The position numbers were made by a program, and so were the translations under genes. Below, piece by piece: positions 53,074-61,010 of a DNA stretch of 64,000 nucleotides (positions within the stretch are counted from its first letter, which is position 1; every line of letters starts with the position of its first letter). This DNA comes from Bdellovibrio sp. BCCA. Its GTDB lineage: Bacteria; Bdellovibrionota; Bdellovibrionia; Bdellovibrionales; Bdellovibrionaceae. The notes under the pieces were generated by a model. The model was not told the origin of the DNA, did no database searches, and saw only the letters and a program-made list of their open reading frames with translations. The stretch lies in NCBI RefSeq assembly GCF_037996825.1, contig NZ_JBBNAC010000001.1:62001-126000 (forward strand), written 5' to 3'.

Positions 53074-55299
53074 CTACCCCGATTTTTTCACCGGTGCGAC
53101 ACCTGGCATTTTTGGCAGAGCACCCAATGGAGATTTAGGAGCACCCGCTGCTGGAGCACCTGGAGTTGCCGTCGCAGGATCATTCGAGAAGATCTCACGC
53201 GGAATCACAACACCTTTGTCGCTCAATTTTTGGATGAAGCTTGGGATTGTACCAGTGGCCTGGAACACACCCTGAATTTTTCTATTCTTATCGTAACCTG
53301 TTTCTTTAAAGCGGAAGATCTCTGCCAACGTCACGACGTCACCTTGCATACCGGCAACTTCAGTGATGCTTAAGATCTTACGGCTACCATCTGACAGACG
53401 AGAAATCTGAACAATCAAATTCACCGCACCCGCGATTTGTTCACGGATCGCACGAATTGGAAGCTCCATTCCCGACATCATACAAAGAGTTTCAAGACGG
53501 GCAATACACTCACGCGGACTGTTGGCGTGAGTCGTTGTCATAGAACCATCGTGACCTGTGTTCATGGCTTGAAGCATGTCTAGTGCGGCACCGTCACGGC
53601 ACTCACCGACGATGATACGGTCAGGACGCATACGTAGGGCATTCTTAATCAAATCACGAATGGTGACGGCGTTGGATCCTTCCATTGAAGCAGGGCGTGT
53701 TTCCAGGCGGACCACGTGCTCTTGTTGCAGTTGCAACTCGGCCGCGTCCTCGACTGTGATCACACGTTCATTCGACGGAATGAAAGACGAAAGCATATTC
53801 AGAAGCGAGGTTTTACCGGAACCAGTACCACCCGAGATCACGATATTCAAACCGTTCTCTGAACAAATGCGAAGGAAGTCGATCATGTTCTTCGTGATAC
53901 TTCCGTAATTGATGTACTTCTCAGGTGTGATACCACCTTTTTTAAATTTACGAATTGTTAAAGCTGGTCCGTCGATAGCCAGTGGCTCAATCACGGCATT
54001 CACACGGGAACCGTCTTTTAAACGCGCATCCACGTAAGGAGTTGAGTCATTGATCTGACGACCTAGTGGAGTCACGATACGCTCGATGATACGGCGAAGG
54101 TGATCATTCGATGTGAATGTCACGGGACTTAATTGAACTTTACCGCTTTTCTCGACAAAGATTTTTCTAAAACCATTCACCATGATCTCGGTAACATCAG
54201 GGTCAGCCAGAAGATCTTCCAGGGGACCTAATCCCAAAGCTTCTTCTAAAACCTCTTTAATAATTTTAGAACGCTCTTCACGGGCAAGATCCGGAGCCTC
54301 TTTATCGACAATCAGAGTGATTTCTCTTTTTGTTTTTTCGCGGATTTCTTTTTCTTTTCCTTCATCTTGTTTTGTATCAAGCAAAAGCTTTTTTAAATCC
54401 ACGGTACGAATTAATTCGTTGTGCACGCGGATTTTTAAGAGTGTGCGCGCATCCATTCCTGCCGTTGCCGCAGCCCCAGCGGAAGCTCCACCCGCAGCAG
54501 CTTCTGTGGCAGCCGGTGCTGGTTTAGGGCGAGCAATTGTTTTAAGTCTTTGCAGGATGCCGCCCGTCAATTTGCGGGTGACATCATAATACGCCGCTGT
54601 GACTGGAGCTTTAGGAGCTGACAACACAAACGGAGTGTACTTTTGCAGAGCCATCATCGATGTGGCTTCATCCTGCGGAATAATTCCTACGTAAGGTAAT
54701 TGCAATTGATTTGAAATCGTTTGCGGAGAAAGACCTGTCGGTGAAGCTTTGTTAATCACAAGCTGGAACATGTCTTTCGGAAGAGTTGCCGAAAGAAGTT
54801 CATTCACCAAGCGTTGAGTTTGTGTGACAACCAATACTTCAGGGCTAGTCACGATCATGATCGCTGTGGCTTCTTGTAGAACAGCCATTTGCGCGGGACC
54901 TAAATCAGTTCCCACGTCGACGATCACAAATTTAAATGCACGACTGAAAAACTCTAAAAGTTTTCCCAAAAGATCAGGAGAGATATTTAAAGATTCTTCC
55001 GGTCCACGAACCGCGCCTAAATAAGCTAAACCCGATTGGTGCATTGTCACCAATGTGTTCATGGGTTGAGAATTCAAAGAGCCTTGGAAGCTCGCAAGTT
55101 CTTTTAAAGTCTTTTGCGGTTTTAAACCCATGATAACGTTTTGATCGCCGACGCTCTTCGCGTCTGCATCGATCAAAAGCACTTGGGCTCTGAGTTCGTT
55201 CATGATGGTGCATGCAAAGTTCGCGGCAAAAACGGACTTACCGACGCCGCCTTTACCACCGACTACAGCGATGAGATTACAATTAGGATTGATAGCCAA
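53074..55299 (-). CDS. Fused CpaE/TadZ-like and CpaF/TadA ATPase
   Basis: 741 residues. Residues ~1-245 are a ParA/MinD-type ATPase of the CpaE/TadZ kind (Walker A GGKGGVGKS at 13-21, VLLIDAD, FVIVDVGTD). A Pro/Ala/Gly-rich linker (~255-285) leads to a complete CpaF/TadA secretion ATPase (~290-680) with Walker A SGGTGSGKTS near 490, the Asp box region VITVEDAAELQL, Walker B RIIVGECRDG and the His box TTTHANSPRE. A Pro/Ala-rich tail ends the protein. The two functions are usually separate proteins. Its start is TTG at 55299 with GGAGG six bases before it. The site lies in a hairpin with a sigma-28-like -10 box in its loop. Confidence 0.93.
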   Translation of the reverse strand: MAINPNCNLIAVVGGKGGVGKSVFAANFACTIMNELRAQVLLIDADAKSVGDQNVIMGLKPQKTLKELASFQGSLNSQPMNTLVTMHQSGLAYLGAVRGPEESLNISPDLLGKLLEFFSRAFKFVIVDVGTDLGPAQMAVLQEATAIMIVTSPEVLVVTQTQRLVNELLSATLPKDMFQLVINKASPTGLSPQTISNQLQLPYVGIIPQDEATSMMALQKYTPFVLSAPKAPVTAAYYDVTRKLTGGILQRLKTIARPKPAPAATEAAAGGASAGAAATAGMDARTLLKIRVHNELIRTVDLKKLLLDTKQDEGKEKEIREKTKREITLIVDKEAPDLAREERSKIIKEVLEEALGLGPLEDLLADPDVTEIMVNGFRKIFVEKSGKVQLSPVTFTSNDHLRRIIERIVTPLGRQINDSTPYVDARLKDGSRVNAVIEPLAIDGPALTIRKFKKGGITPEKYINYGSITKNMIDFLRICSENGLNIVISGGTGSGKTSLLNMLSSFIPSNERVITVEDAAELQLQQEHVVRLETRPASMEGSNAVTIRDLIKNALRMRPDRIIVGECRDGAALDMLQAMNTGHDGSMTTTHANSPRECIARLETLCMMSGMELPIRAIREQIAGAVNLIVQISRLSDGSRKILSITEVAGMQGDVVTLAEIFRFKETGYDKNRKIQGVFQATGTIPSFIQKLSDKGVVIPREIFSNDPATATPGAPAAGAPKSPLGALPKMPGVAPVKKSG

Positions 55300-55304
55300 T
55301 GCAG

Positions 55305-55338
55305 ACCTCCATTTCCTTTATCGGCTGAAATGGGAGGT
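55305..55338 (-). promoter_or_regulatory. Hairpin over the ribosome binding site of the cpaE-cpaF fusion gene
   Basis: On the minus strand ACCTCCCATTTC (55338-55327) pairs with GAAATGGAGGT (55315-55305), one base unpaired. The 3' arm holds GGAGG for the TTG start at 55299. RNA reading through from upstream would fold and hide the site; RNA begun at the -10 box inside the loop would lack the 5' arm. Confidence 0.6.
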
Positions 55339-55346
55339 CCGTTTAC
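55318..55346 (-). promoter_or_regulatory. Sigma-28-like promoter upstream of the cpaE-cpaF fusion
   Basis: GCCGATAA (55325-55318), identical to the E. coli FliA -10 consensus, lies 16 bases after TAAA (55345-55342). The flp promoter has the same TAAA-N16-GCCGATA arrangement. Transcription would start near 55311. Confidence 0.6.
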
Positions 55347-55369
55347 GAGATGTTAGTCGCGTAAACGGA
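55338..55369. promoter_or_regulatory. 10-bp inverted repeat across the cpaC stop and the -35 box
   Basis: TCCGTTTACG (55338-55347) and CGTAAACGGA (55360-55369) are perfectly inverted around 12 bases. The repeat includes the cpaC stop codon region and the TAAA of the proposed sigma-28-like promoter. It could be an operator or an RNA hairpin after cpaC. Confidence 0.5.
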
Positions 55370-56882
55370 ACTTCTTCTTAATTTGCTCAGCTCCCGAGCT
55401 CGCAGAAGTTTTCACGATGGGCGTAACAAAGACCACAAACTGGCTTTGTTGTTTTATGAAGTCTTTAGATGCATACAAGCTGATGATCGGGTTCTTTTGT
55501 CCAGCTGGACGATTGTAACCTGTCGAAGTGGAGTTGCGGATCAAACCACCCACAGCCGCACTTTGACGGTCACGCACAGTCACCGTACTCGACATTTGGT
55601 TCTTACTCACAATCGGTGCCCCTTGCGGAGTATTACCCAACAAGCTGCTCACTTCAAAACTCATCTCCATGTGCACACTTCCGGATTTTTCACCCAAAAG
55701 CACAGGTGTGATACCAGTCACGATACCGACAGAGGCAAACGCCGTTCCTTGAGTACCGTCTTTACCGATCACTGGATATGGTTGGTCAGTCACCTGTTTG
55801 ATTTCACCTTTTTTACCGTCTTCCACAATCAAGCTTGTACTTTCAAGCACGCGCGCATGACCGTGTTGTTTTGCCCAATTGAGCTTCGGTAACAAGTTAG
55901 AAACAGTTCCTGTGATAGAGCTGATCACACCACCTGGGCTGTCGCCACCTGTTTGGAAAGTCATTTGCGAGTTGTCACCCAATTCAGGAGTGAACTGGAA
56001 CTTAAATGCTTTCGAGTAGTCTTTATTCAATTCCACATAGTGCACAACAAGCTGAATCATTTTTGCTGGTGGTTTTGCCGGAGCTTCCTTAATTTGAATA
56101 AGGTTGATCACACCGTCATTCGCAGGCTTACGTTTTTTAATCGGACCACCATCTTCCGCGGCATCGATCACGATGTCAGGAAGATAAGTTTTTGCCACGA
56201 TCTCGGCACGTTTTGATTCTTCTTCACTATTCGCCCAACCTTGAAGAATGATTTTGTCATTCACGGCACGGACTTCGATCTCGGGGTTGTTGATATCACG
56301 AGCGATAAACTCTGCAATTTTCTTCTGCGCAAGAGGACTCAAGGTCACAAGAGAAGAAGCCTGGTCACCGAATTGTTTGATAACGTTGTAGATACGCGCA
56401 AGGTCTTTTGGCAAAAGGATCTGACCGTCAACAACAACTCTGTTGTTCACGATTTTGATATTGATACCTTCGATATCACCCAAAAGCGCACGGATTTCGC
56501 GGACGACTTTGTCGAGCTTGCTTTTCTTAACGTCAATACGGAATTCCGCAACGACTTTACCATTGCGTTTATCGTGAATCGTCAACGTCGCAAACCCCTC
56601 TGCTTTAGGAGTAAAGCGCATGACATTTAAATCTTTAGCGTAAGCCGCCGTCACGATACGACGGAAGTCTCCTTTGAATTCAATATCATTGGGAAGAGGC
56701 GGAAGTTTTTCGTCCTGCTCAATACCCAAAGTGAGGTTGATGAATTTGCGGGAGCGATAGACGCCAGTTCCTTCATCCGCTGTTGCCGAAGACGGTTCTG
56801 CGACAAGTTCTTCTTGTGCAAAAGCGACATGACCACAGAGGCTGAGGAAAAGTCCCGTCAGTAAAATGTGTCGTTTCATCAT
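55353..56882 (-). CDS. cpaC: Tad outer-membrane secretin CpaC/RcpA
   Basis: 509 residues. A signal peptide (HILLTGLFLSLCGHVAFA) is followed by an N-terminal pilus-assembly domain, a BON-like domain (NPEIEVRAVNDKIILQGWA) and the secretin domain (~330-480; SSLIVEDGKKGEIKQV, VGIVTGITPVLL, TVTVRDRQSAAVGGLIRNS and FVVFVTPIV). It forms the ring through which the Flp pilus passes the outer membrane. It lies 34 bases after cpaB. The start ATGATG has AAGGGGG upstream, like flp. Confidence 0.95.
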   Translation of the reverse strand: MMKRHILLTGLFLSLCGHVAFAQEELVAEPSSATADEGTGVYRSRKFINLTLGIEQDEKLPPLPNDIEFKGDFRRIVTAAYAKDLNVMRFTPKAEGFATLTIHDKRNGKVVAEFRIDVKKSKLDKVVREIRALLGDIEGINIKIVNNRVVVDGQILLPKDLARIYNVIKQFGDQASSLVTLSPLAQKKIAEFIARDINNPEIEVRAVNDKIILQGWANSEEESKRAEIVAKTYLPDIVIDAAEDGGPIKKRKPANDGVINLIQIKEAPAKPPAKMIQLVVHYVELNKDYSKAFKFQFTPELGDNSQMTFQTGGDSPGGVISSITGTVSNLLPKLNWAKQHGHARVLESTSLIVEDGKKGEIKQVTDQPYPVIGKDGTQGTAFASVGIVTGITPVLLGEKSGSVHMEMSFEVSSLLGNTPQGAPIVSKNQMSSTVTVRDRQSAAVGGLIRNSTSTGYNRPAGQKNPIISLYASKDFIKQQSQFVVFVTPIVKTSASSGAEQIKKKFRLRD

Positions 56883-56916
56883 ATCCCCCTTAATTCCCCT
56901 AAAATCCTAGACCCAA

Positions 56917-57840
56917 TTACAAAGTTTGAAATCCATTGCCGCGAGGTCTTTGTGCCGGCGGAGGAGCAGTTCTTTGTTGTTGTACTGGTGGTGTATAAAC
57001 AGGTCGCTGAGGTACTGCGATCGGTGGTGCCGCAACAGGAGGTGCACCGTCTAATGCTACCACAGGTCGTCCCATAACTGAATCCGAAGTTGAGCTTGGC
57101 ATTCTTGGCGGAACCGTTCTGTCGCTCGGATTTCTAAGAGCGAAGAACAAGTTTCCAGGAGCTGTCGAAAGAATATAAAACAGATCCTGAGCTTCCTTCG
57201 GAGTCGCTTCCACTGTGATTGTCGTATATTTCGTGTCACCGGTTAAAGCGATTTGAGTTAAGTTTTTACCAGATGAATCCAATTCAAACATACGTGGAAT
57301 GTTGTTCACAACACTCACACCTGTTGCAAGCACAACAACGTCGGACATCATCGTGAAAACTTCACGACGTTGTCCGATACCCTTACCTGTATCCACAGCC
57401 GCAAAGATATCTACACGGTCCCCTGGACGAATGAGTTTCGCAACACCGCGCACTTCATCCACAGGAATGGTTACGGCGCGCTTACTAGGAGCCACTTGTA
57501 AAGCAATCCCCGTATCAGGACCCGGAGTTAAAAGATTATTCTTAAGAACCATTTGGCCTTTACGAATAGGGACAGCTGCCACGTTACCGATGATTTCATC
57601 AGGAATAGTGATAGCGTCTGGTTGAATAAAGTCAGCAGGAAGTTCTTTTGTTTCAACCATTGTATCATAGATCGTTTGCATTTCTGCGATGTCTTCTTTG
57701 GCAACAACCACACGCTTAGTAGAACCGAAACGCTTGTCGTATTCGGCTTTCTTCTCTTGGGAGTAGCTGTACAGCAGGAACGTTGCAAAAACGCCTGCTG
57801 CGATGGAAAGCCAGAGATTTCTTGTATCGTTCGATCCCAT
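56917..57840 (-). CDS. cpaB: Flp pilus assembly protein CpaB/RcpC
   Basis: 307 residues. An N-terminal membrane helix (LWLSIAAGVFATFLLYSYS) is followed by an SAF domain (VVVAKEDIAEMQTIYDTMVE) and the RcpC domain (KRAVTIPVDEVRGVAKLIRPGDRVDIFA). The C-terminal ~60 residues are Pro-rich (PPVAAPPIAVPQRP) and may contact the secretin. It lies 16 bases after the TadE-like gene. Length and order are usual for CpaB. Confidence 0.94.
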   Translation of the reverse strand: MGSNDTRNLWLSIAAGVFATFLLYSYSQEKKAEYDKRFGSTKRVVVAKEDIAEMQTIYDTMVETKELPADFIQPDAITIPDEIIGNVAAVPIRKGQMVLKNNLLTPGPDTGIALQVAPSKRAVTIPVDEVRGVAKLIRPGDRVDIFAAVDTGKGIGQRREVFTMMSDVVVLATGVSVVNNIPRMFELDSSGKNLTQIALTGDTKYTTITVEATPKEAQDLFYILSTAPGNLFFALRNPSDRTVPPRMPSSTSDSVMGRPVVALDGAPPVAAPPIAVPQRPVYTPPVQQQRTAPPPAQRPRGNGFQTL

Positions 57841-57856
57841 AAAGTCCTACTTCTTT

Positions 57857-58345
57857 CTAGGTTCCACAAGTTGAGTTCAGGCAAATGCCATACGTTGTTC
57901 TAATCCAAATGGGATTGACTCCCACGGTGGTGTTTCTTCCTTCAGGAATAGATCTTGTTTTATTGTGATCTGCTTGTGTGCCGACCACGTCCGCGGCTCT
58001 GTTGTCAAACTCCATAAAATCAATCAAACGGGAAGAAGCTTTCCAGTTTGTATCGCCTCTTGAAGAGAGAGTTTTTTCTGTGAGAGTTCCGTGCACTCTC
58101 ATTTTTTCTTTTGCAAAATGTAATGGCTCGCCGTCATTACCGCGGAAGTAAGTCAGGTCGGCTCTATTGCGGAAAGTTTCAAATGCATAGTTTCGTGATG
58201 CAATGGAGTTGAGGATGCCGGTATGAATGGCTCCAAAAAATCCAATAGAGAAGTTTAAGAACAACACGATAACGACAATGATCGGTATCATTTCAAATAC
58301 CGCCATGCCTTTTTCGTTCTTTAAAGAGGATTGGCGTTTTAACAT
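57857..58345 (-). CDS. TadE-like pseudopilin
   Basis: 162 residues. A prepilin-type leader (MLKRQSSLKNEKG) is followed by MAVFEMIPIIVVIVLF with Glu at +5 after the probable cleavage Gly13, the class seen in TadE/Flp proteins. The remaining ~125 residues are an exported domain with two cysteines near the end (GICLNSTCGT). It overlaps the previous gene by 7 bases, so it is translationally coupled. Confidence 0.82.
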   Translation of the reverse strand: MLKRQSSLKNEKGMAVFEMIPIIVVIVLFLNFSIGFFGAIHTGILNSIASRNYAFETFRNRADLTYFRGNDGEPLHFAKEKMRVHGTLTEKTLSSRGDTNWKASSRLIDFMEFDNRAADVVGTQADHNKTRSIPEGRNTTVGVNPIWIRTTYGICLNSTCGT

Positions 58346-58992
58346 CCGTTATCCTCCAGAGGCACATACTTGTTTTTACCGGATGCGCCCAATATTCCAT
58401 AACGACTATCCAATTGGATAATCGCATCATAACGTCTGCGAACCTGCAGCTCCATACATTCTGTTGCTGTAGGTTCACGAATCAATAGACCTGAAATTCT
58501 GGCAGAGAAGCCCGCATCAGGGTCTTCCGTTGTCGCTCCCAAGAAGGGAACTTTTAAATTGAGAATGCGTGGTTGGAAATCAAATCGCACACCCACTTGT
58601 GGGACGCGATCTGGAGTCGAAGAAGAACCATAGTCGTCAAAACTATTTCCTTTCTGACCGCCGCCGCGAATATCGGGCTCGGCAGAAAGTTTAAACCAAC
58701 CGCCATCAGGATTGTTGAAAAGAGGTTTTAAGACAGGATTGTTCAAAAGCTCTTTATACTTATCTTTAGCAAGCTGTTCTTGTTTGTCTTGATCAACGTG
58801 AGCCGCCGCATGCGCACGCGCCGTTGAAAAGGCGATGTATTGCGCGACTTCCGCCATAGAAAGAGTGAAGTTCAAAGAGAACAATACAATGCACATTCCC
58901 GCCGCAAGCACGATGGAAAATATAAATTCCGCAGTTAGAAAACCGCAGGAATTTCGCAATGGATTAAAAGTTCTCTGACCTTGTCTCTTCAT
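58339..58992 (-). CDS. TadE/TadF-like pseudopilin, larger
   Basis: 217 residues. The leader ends in NSCG, followed by FLTAEFIFSIVLAAGMCIVL with Glu at +5. A helical part (AHAAAHVDQDKQEQLAKDKY) and a beta-rich exported domain follow, with Cys in ATECMELQV and the final C. It is likely a minor pilin of the Tad system. It overlaps the 58989-59246 gene by 4 bases (ATGA). Confidence 0.8.
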   Translation of the reverse strand: MKRQGQRTFNPLRNSCGFLTAEFIFSIVLAAGMCIVLFSLNFTLSMAEVAQYIAFSTARAHAAAHVDQDKQEQLAKDKYKELLNNPVLKPLFNNPDGGWFKLSAEPDIRGGGQKGNSFDDYGSSSTPDRVPQVGVRFDFQPRILNLKVPFLGATTEDPDAGFSARISGLLIREPTATECMELQVRRRYDAIIQLDSRYGILGASGKNKYVPLEDNGC

Positions 58993-59246
58993 TGACCTTC
59001 CGGTTTCACCGTATTGGATCGATCAATCTGGTTAGGGTGTTGCTTCCGAGCTTTATCAGGAGCTTCCCAAACACCAGCTTCGATCATTCCGGATATTTTT
59101 GTCCAAGGACCAGCAATCAGCTTCGCGAGAAACTTGTTGTCGCGCGCATAATTTGTGGCCCACAGAAATGCACTGACCGTGACCACCAACAAGAGAACGC
59201 CCTCAATGACAAATTGTCCTTTGCGGTTACGTAAAGGATTTATCAT
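58989..59246 (-). CDS. Small pseudopilin
   Basis: 85 residues. The leader MINPLRNRKG is followed by QFVIEGVLLLVVTVSAFLWA with Glu at +5, a prepilin-type cleavage site. The short polar tail is charged (APDKARKQHPNQIDRSNTVK). It overlaps both neighbours by 4 bases. Its size is between a pilin and a TadE protein; function is inferred from motif and position. Confidence 0.75.
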   Translation of the reverse strand: MINPLRNRKGQFVIEGVLLLVVTVSAFLWATNYARDNKFLAKLIAGPWTKISGMIEAGVWEAPDKARKQHPNQIDRSNTVKPEGQ

Positions 59247-59434
59247 TGGTCACCTTCCCACTTGATCTGCTGACCACGCTCGGGCTTGAATCCGTCGCCT
59301 GTTGCCAATTGTTGTTCGATACGCGCACCAAGACGCGGGCCGGATTCTTTGAATGCAGCCGCAGGGGCTGAGAGAAATGCTTTCAGCCCAATGCTAAAGA
59401 TCACAATTAACAAAAGAACGTATTCAATTGTCAC
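59243..59434 (-). CDS. Small Flp-like membrane protein without leader
   Basis: 63 residues from a GTG with AGGAGG five bases upstream. The start MTIEYVLLLIVIFSIGLKAF resembles a mature Flp pilin (the EY pair before the hydrophobic helix) but the usual basic leader ending in Gly is missing; an in-frame stop lies a little upstream, so it cannot be extended. The tail is polar (RIEQQLATGDGFKPERGQQ). It may be a minor pilin-like subunit placed in the membrane without processing. Confidence 0.7.
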   Translation of the reverse strand: MTIEYVLLLIVIFSIGLKAFLSAPAAAFKESGPRLGARIEQQLATGDGFKPERGQQIKWEGDQ

Positions 59435-59462
59435 GTTAGCCTCCTGTGAGGTCGGCTATGAT

Positions 59463-59651
59463 CTAGTTAGAGATCACGTTACCCATGTCGGCGCCAAGTT
59501 TTTCCATCGCACCGTTAACTTGCTCAGTGATTTTTCCTTTGAACATGAGCACCAATGCAACTACCACCACTAGCAAAAGGATGTATTCAGTCGCGCCTTG
59601 GCCTGACTCTTTTTTCAATAGATTCTTAGAAAAGTTTTTGAACTTCTTCAT
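59463..59651 (-). CDS. flp: Flp pilin
   Basis: 62 residues. The leader MKKFKNFSKNLLKKESG is followed by QGATEYILLLVVVVALVLMF, with Glu at +5 and Tyr at +6 after Gly17, the class III cleavage pattern cut by TadV/CpaA. The mature pilin would be ~45 residues, a single helix with a short tail. It is the first gene of the Tad operon. The ribosome binding site is AAGGGGGA, and a sigma-28-like promoter lies just upstream. Confidence 0.93.
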   Translation of the reverse strand: MKKFKNFSKNLLKKESGQGATEYILLLVVVVALVLMFKGKITEQVNGAMEKLGADMGNVISN

Positions 59652-59672
59652 AGATGTTCCCCCTTAAACACA

Positions 59673-59701
59673 ATATCGGCTAATTTTGGGATTCTCTTTA
59701 G
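59673..59701 (-). promoter_or_regulatory. Sigma-28-like promoter of the flp/Tad operon
   Basis: On the minus strand CTAAA (59701-59697), 16 bases, then GCCGATAT (59680-59673), ending ~21 bases before the flp ATG. This fits the FliA consensus (TAAA-N15-GCCGATAA) with one extra base. It suggests expression together with flagellar late genes. The remaining 59702-59831 holds no gene I can support. Confidence 0.65.
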
Positions 59702-59831
59702 ACTGCGGATTACAAAAGTGACTCCATTGCACATCTCATTTTGAGAATGCAGGCTTGAACCCTTTTGGCGAGAGTTTGAAAAAATGGTGATCTTTTAAAC
59801 AGTCGAGCTTTGCGTGGGTTTTAGAGGGATC

Positions 59832-60605
59832 TTAGAAGTTTTCGACCAGTCTTTGGTCAGGCTTTTTACTGCCTACAGGAATCAAAAAAAGAAAACTGAG
59901 ACTTATCATCGCCAATGAAAACGGAAAAATATCGGAAAGAAAAACCCCAAAACCCGCATGGAGAACGAAAACGGCCAGGACTCCGAGTTTTGGTTTTTTC
60001 CAAAGAAGAACGGGAAGAAAAAGTTCCGTCAGGATGACGATCACTGATACGGCCGAATAAATCCAGTTCACCGCAAACTGATGACTGAACAAACTTTGGT
60101 CCATCATTTTGAGCGTTTCTCCAGAGGGAAACTGATCAAACATTTTACTAACGGCCGAGAACAAATAAACGAGCAAAATCTGCCATTTTAGAAACACCAA
60201 CGTGTCGTTTCTTTCGTCAGCTGTTGTTTTTTCCAAAGAAGGACCCAGCGAAAGACCGATAGCCATCAATAGTAAGAGAACTTTTTGATTTTGAAACATC
60301 TGGGAAAGACTCATGAGAAGACCGAACAAAGATAAGAGAGCGCCCAGACGCGTTTTCTTAATGAGCAAGAACAAAGCTCCCAATAAAATCAGCGCCCATT
60401 CGATCAACAAAATATAAGGTGGGTAAATTGGAATCGCCTCTATAAGAAGGCGAAACGGAAAAGTGTCTCCCTGATGAATACTCCAGCGATGAAGTTCAAA
60501 AATATCACTGAGCACACGGCTTACCAAAGCGGCGGCAAAGAAGCCGTAAAAAGCCCGTAAGCACGAAACTTTATTGAAGGTCACAAGTGGGCGTCTTAAA
60601 GACAT
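59832..60605 (-). CDS. Polytopic membrane protein, HTTM/DoxX-like
   Basis: 257 residues with about seven hydrophobic helices (YPPYILLIEWALILLGALFLL, VLLLLMAIGLSLG, WIYSAVSVIVILTELFLPVLL, AMISLSFLFLIPVG). The pattern SAVSKMFDQFPSGETL followed by helices and LAVFVLHAGFGVF recalls the HTTM (vitamin-K-dependent carboxylase-like) membrane proteins, but catalytic residues cannot be named. It overlaps the previous gene by 35 bases, so the two are coupled. Confidence 0.65.
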   Translation of the reverse strand: MSLRRPLVTFNKVSCLRAFYGFFAAALVSRVLSDIFELHRWSIHQGDTFPFRLLIEAIPIYPPYILLIEWALILLGALFLLIKKTRLGALLSLFGLLMSLSQMFQNQKVLLLLMAIGLSLGPSLEKTTADERNDTLVFLKWQILLVYLFSAVSKMFDQFPSGETLKMMDQSLFSHQFAVNWIYSAVSVIVILTELFLPVLLWKKPKLGVLAVFVLHAGFGVFLSDIFPFSLAMISLSFLFLIPVGSKKPDQRLVENF

Positions 60606-60897
60606 AAACCTTCGATTCCTTATTCGTGATGTTCAAAGAAATGGATTTCTGCTCTTTTTCGCAGGCAAAACGTGCGAGCTTCACTAGCATCGGCTCGGTG
60701 AGCGTATAGTAAGTTGGTGGCAAATATTTTTCTAAAGAGATGTCCTCGGAGTTGTCCACAGACTTCGCGACATAAGAAACTCGTTGAAAAGATGCAAACA
60801 TCTTCCAGCCCGGTAAAGTCGGAATCAGAATGGCGATGCACAGGTAAATGATCTCCAATCCCAGAAGGACCGGCAAAATTCGCAACTTTTTTGTCAT
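60571..60897 (-). CDS. Membrane-anchored small protein
   Basis: 108 residues. One N-terminal helix (ILPVLLGLEIIYLCIAILI) and a ~75-residue domain outside the membrane with two cysteines (FACEKEQKS, TPTCDLQ). It overlaps the HTTM-like gene by 35 bases and lies upstream of it in the same operon, so it may be its partner. No family is recognised. Confidence 0.7.
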   Translation of the reverse strand: MTKKLRILPVLLGLEIIYLCIAILIPTLPGWKMFASFQRVSYVAKSVDNSEDISLEKYLPPTYYTLTEPMLVKLARFACEKEQKSISLNITNKESKVYVFKTPTCDLQ

Positions 60898-60938
60898 GTC
60901 AGTTCATTTAATCAAAAACGTCGGACGAAAGAAAATAC

Positions 60939-60976
60939 TAAGACCTTCGGTCAGGCAGATATTGACGAAGGTCTTA
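60939..60976. promoter_or_regulatory. 11-bp inverted repeat over a promoter
   Basis: TAAGACCTTCG (60939-60949) and CGAAGGTCTTA (60966-60976) are perfectly inverted around 16 bases. The right arm overlaps the end of the -35 box TTGACG. It lies between the divergent gene at 60897 and a small membrane peptide gene at 61011. It could be an operator for one or both. Confidence 0.55.
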
Positions 60977-60990
60977 AGTGTGCTTAGATT
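60962..60990 (+). promoter_or_regulatory. Promoter of the 24-residue membrane peptide gene
   Basis: TTGACG (60962-60967), a 17-base spacer and TAGATT (60985-60990). Transcription would start near 60997, about 14 bases before the ATG, and the leader includes AGGAG. Confidence 0.55.
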
Positions 60991-61010
60991 GGGCTTTAGG
61001 AGATCTCAGC

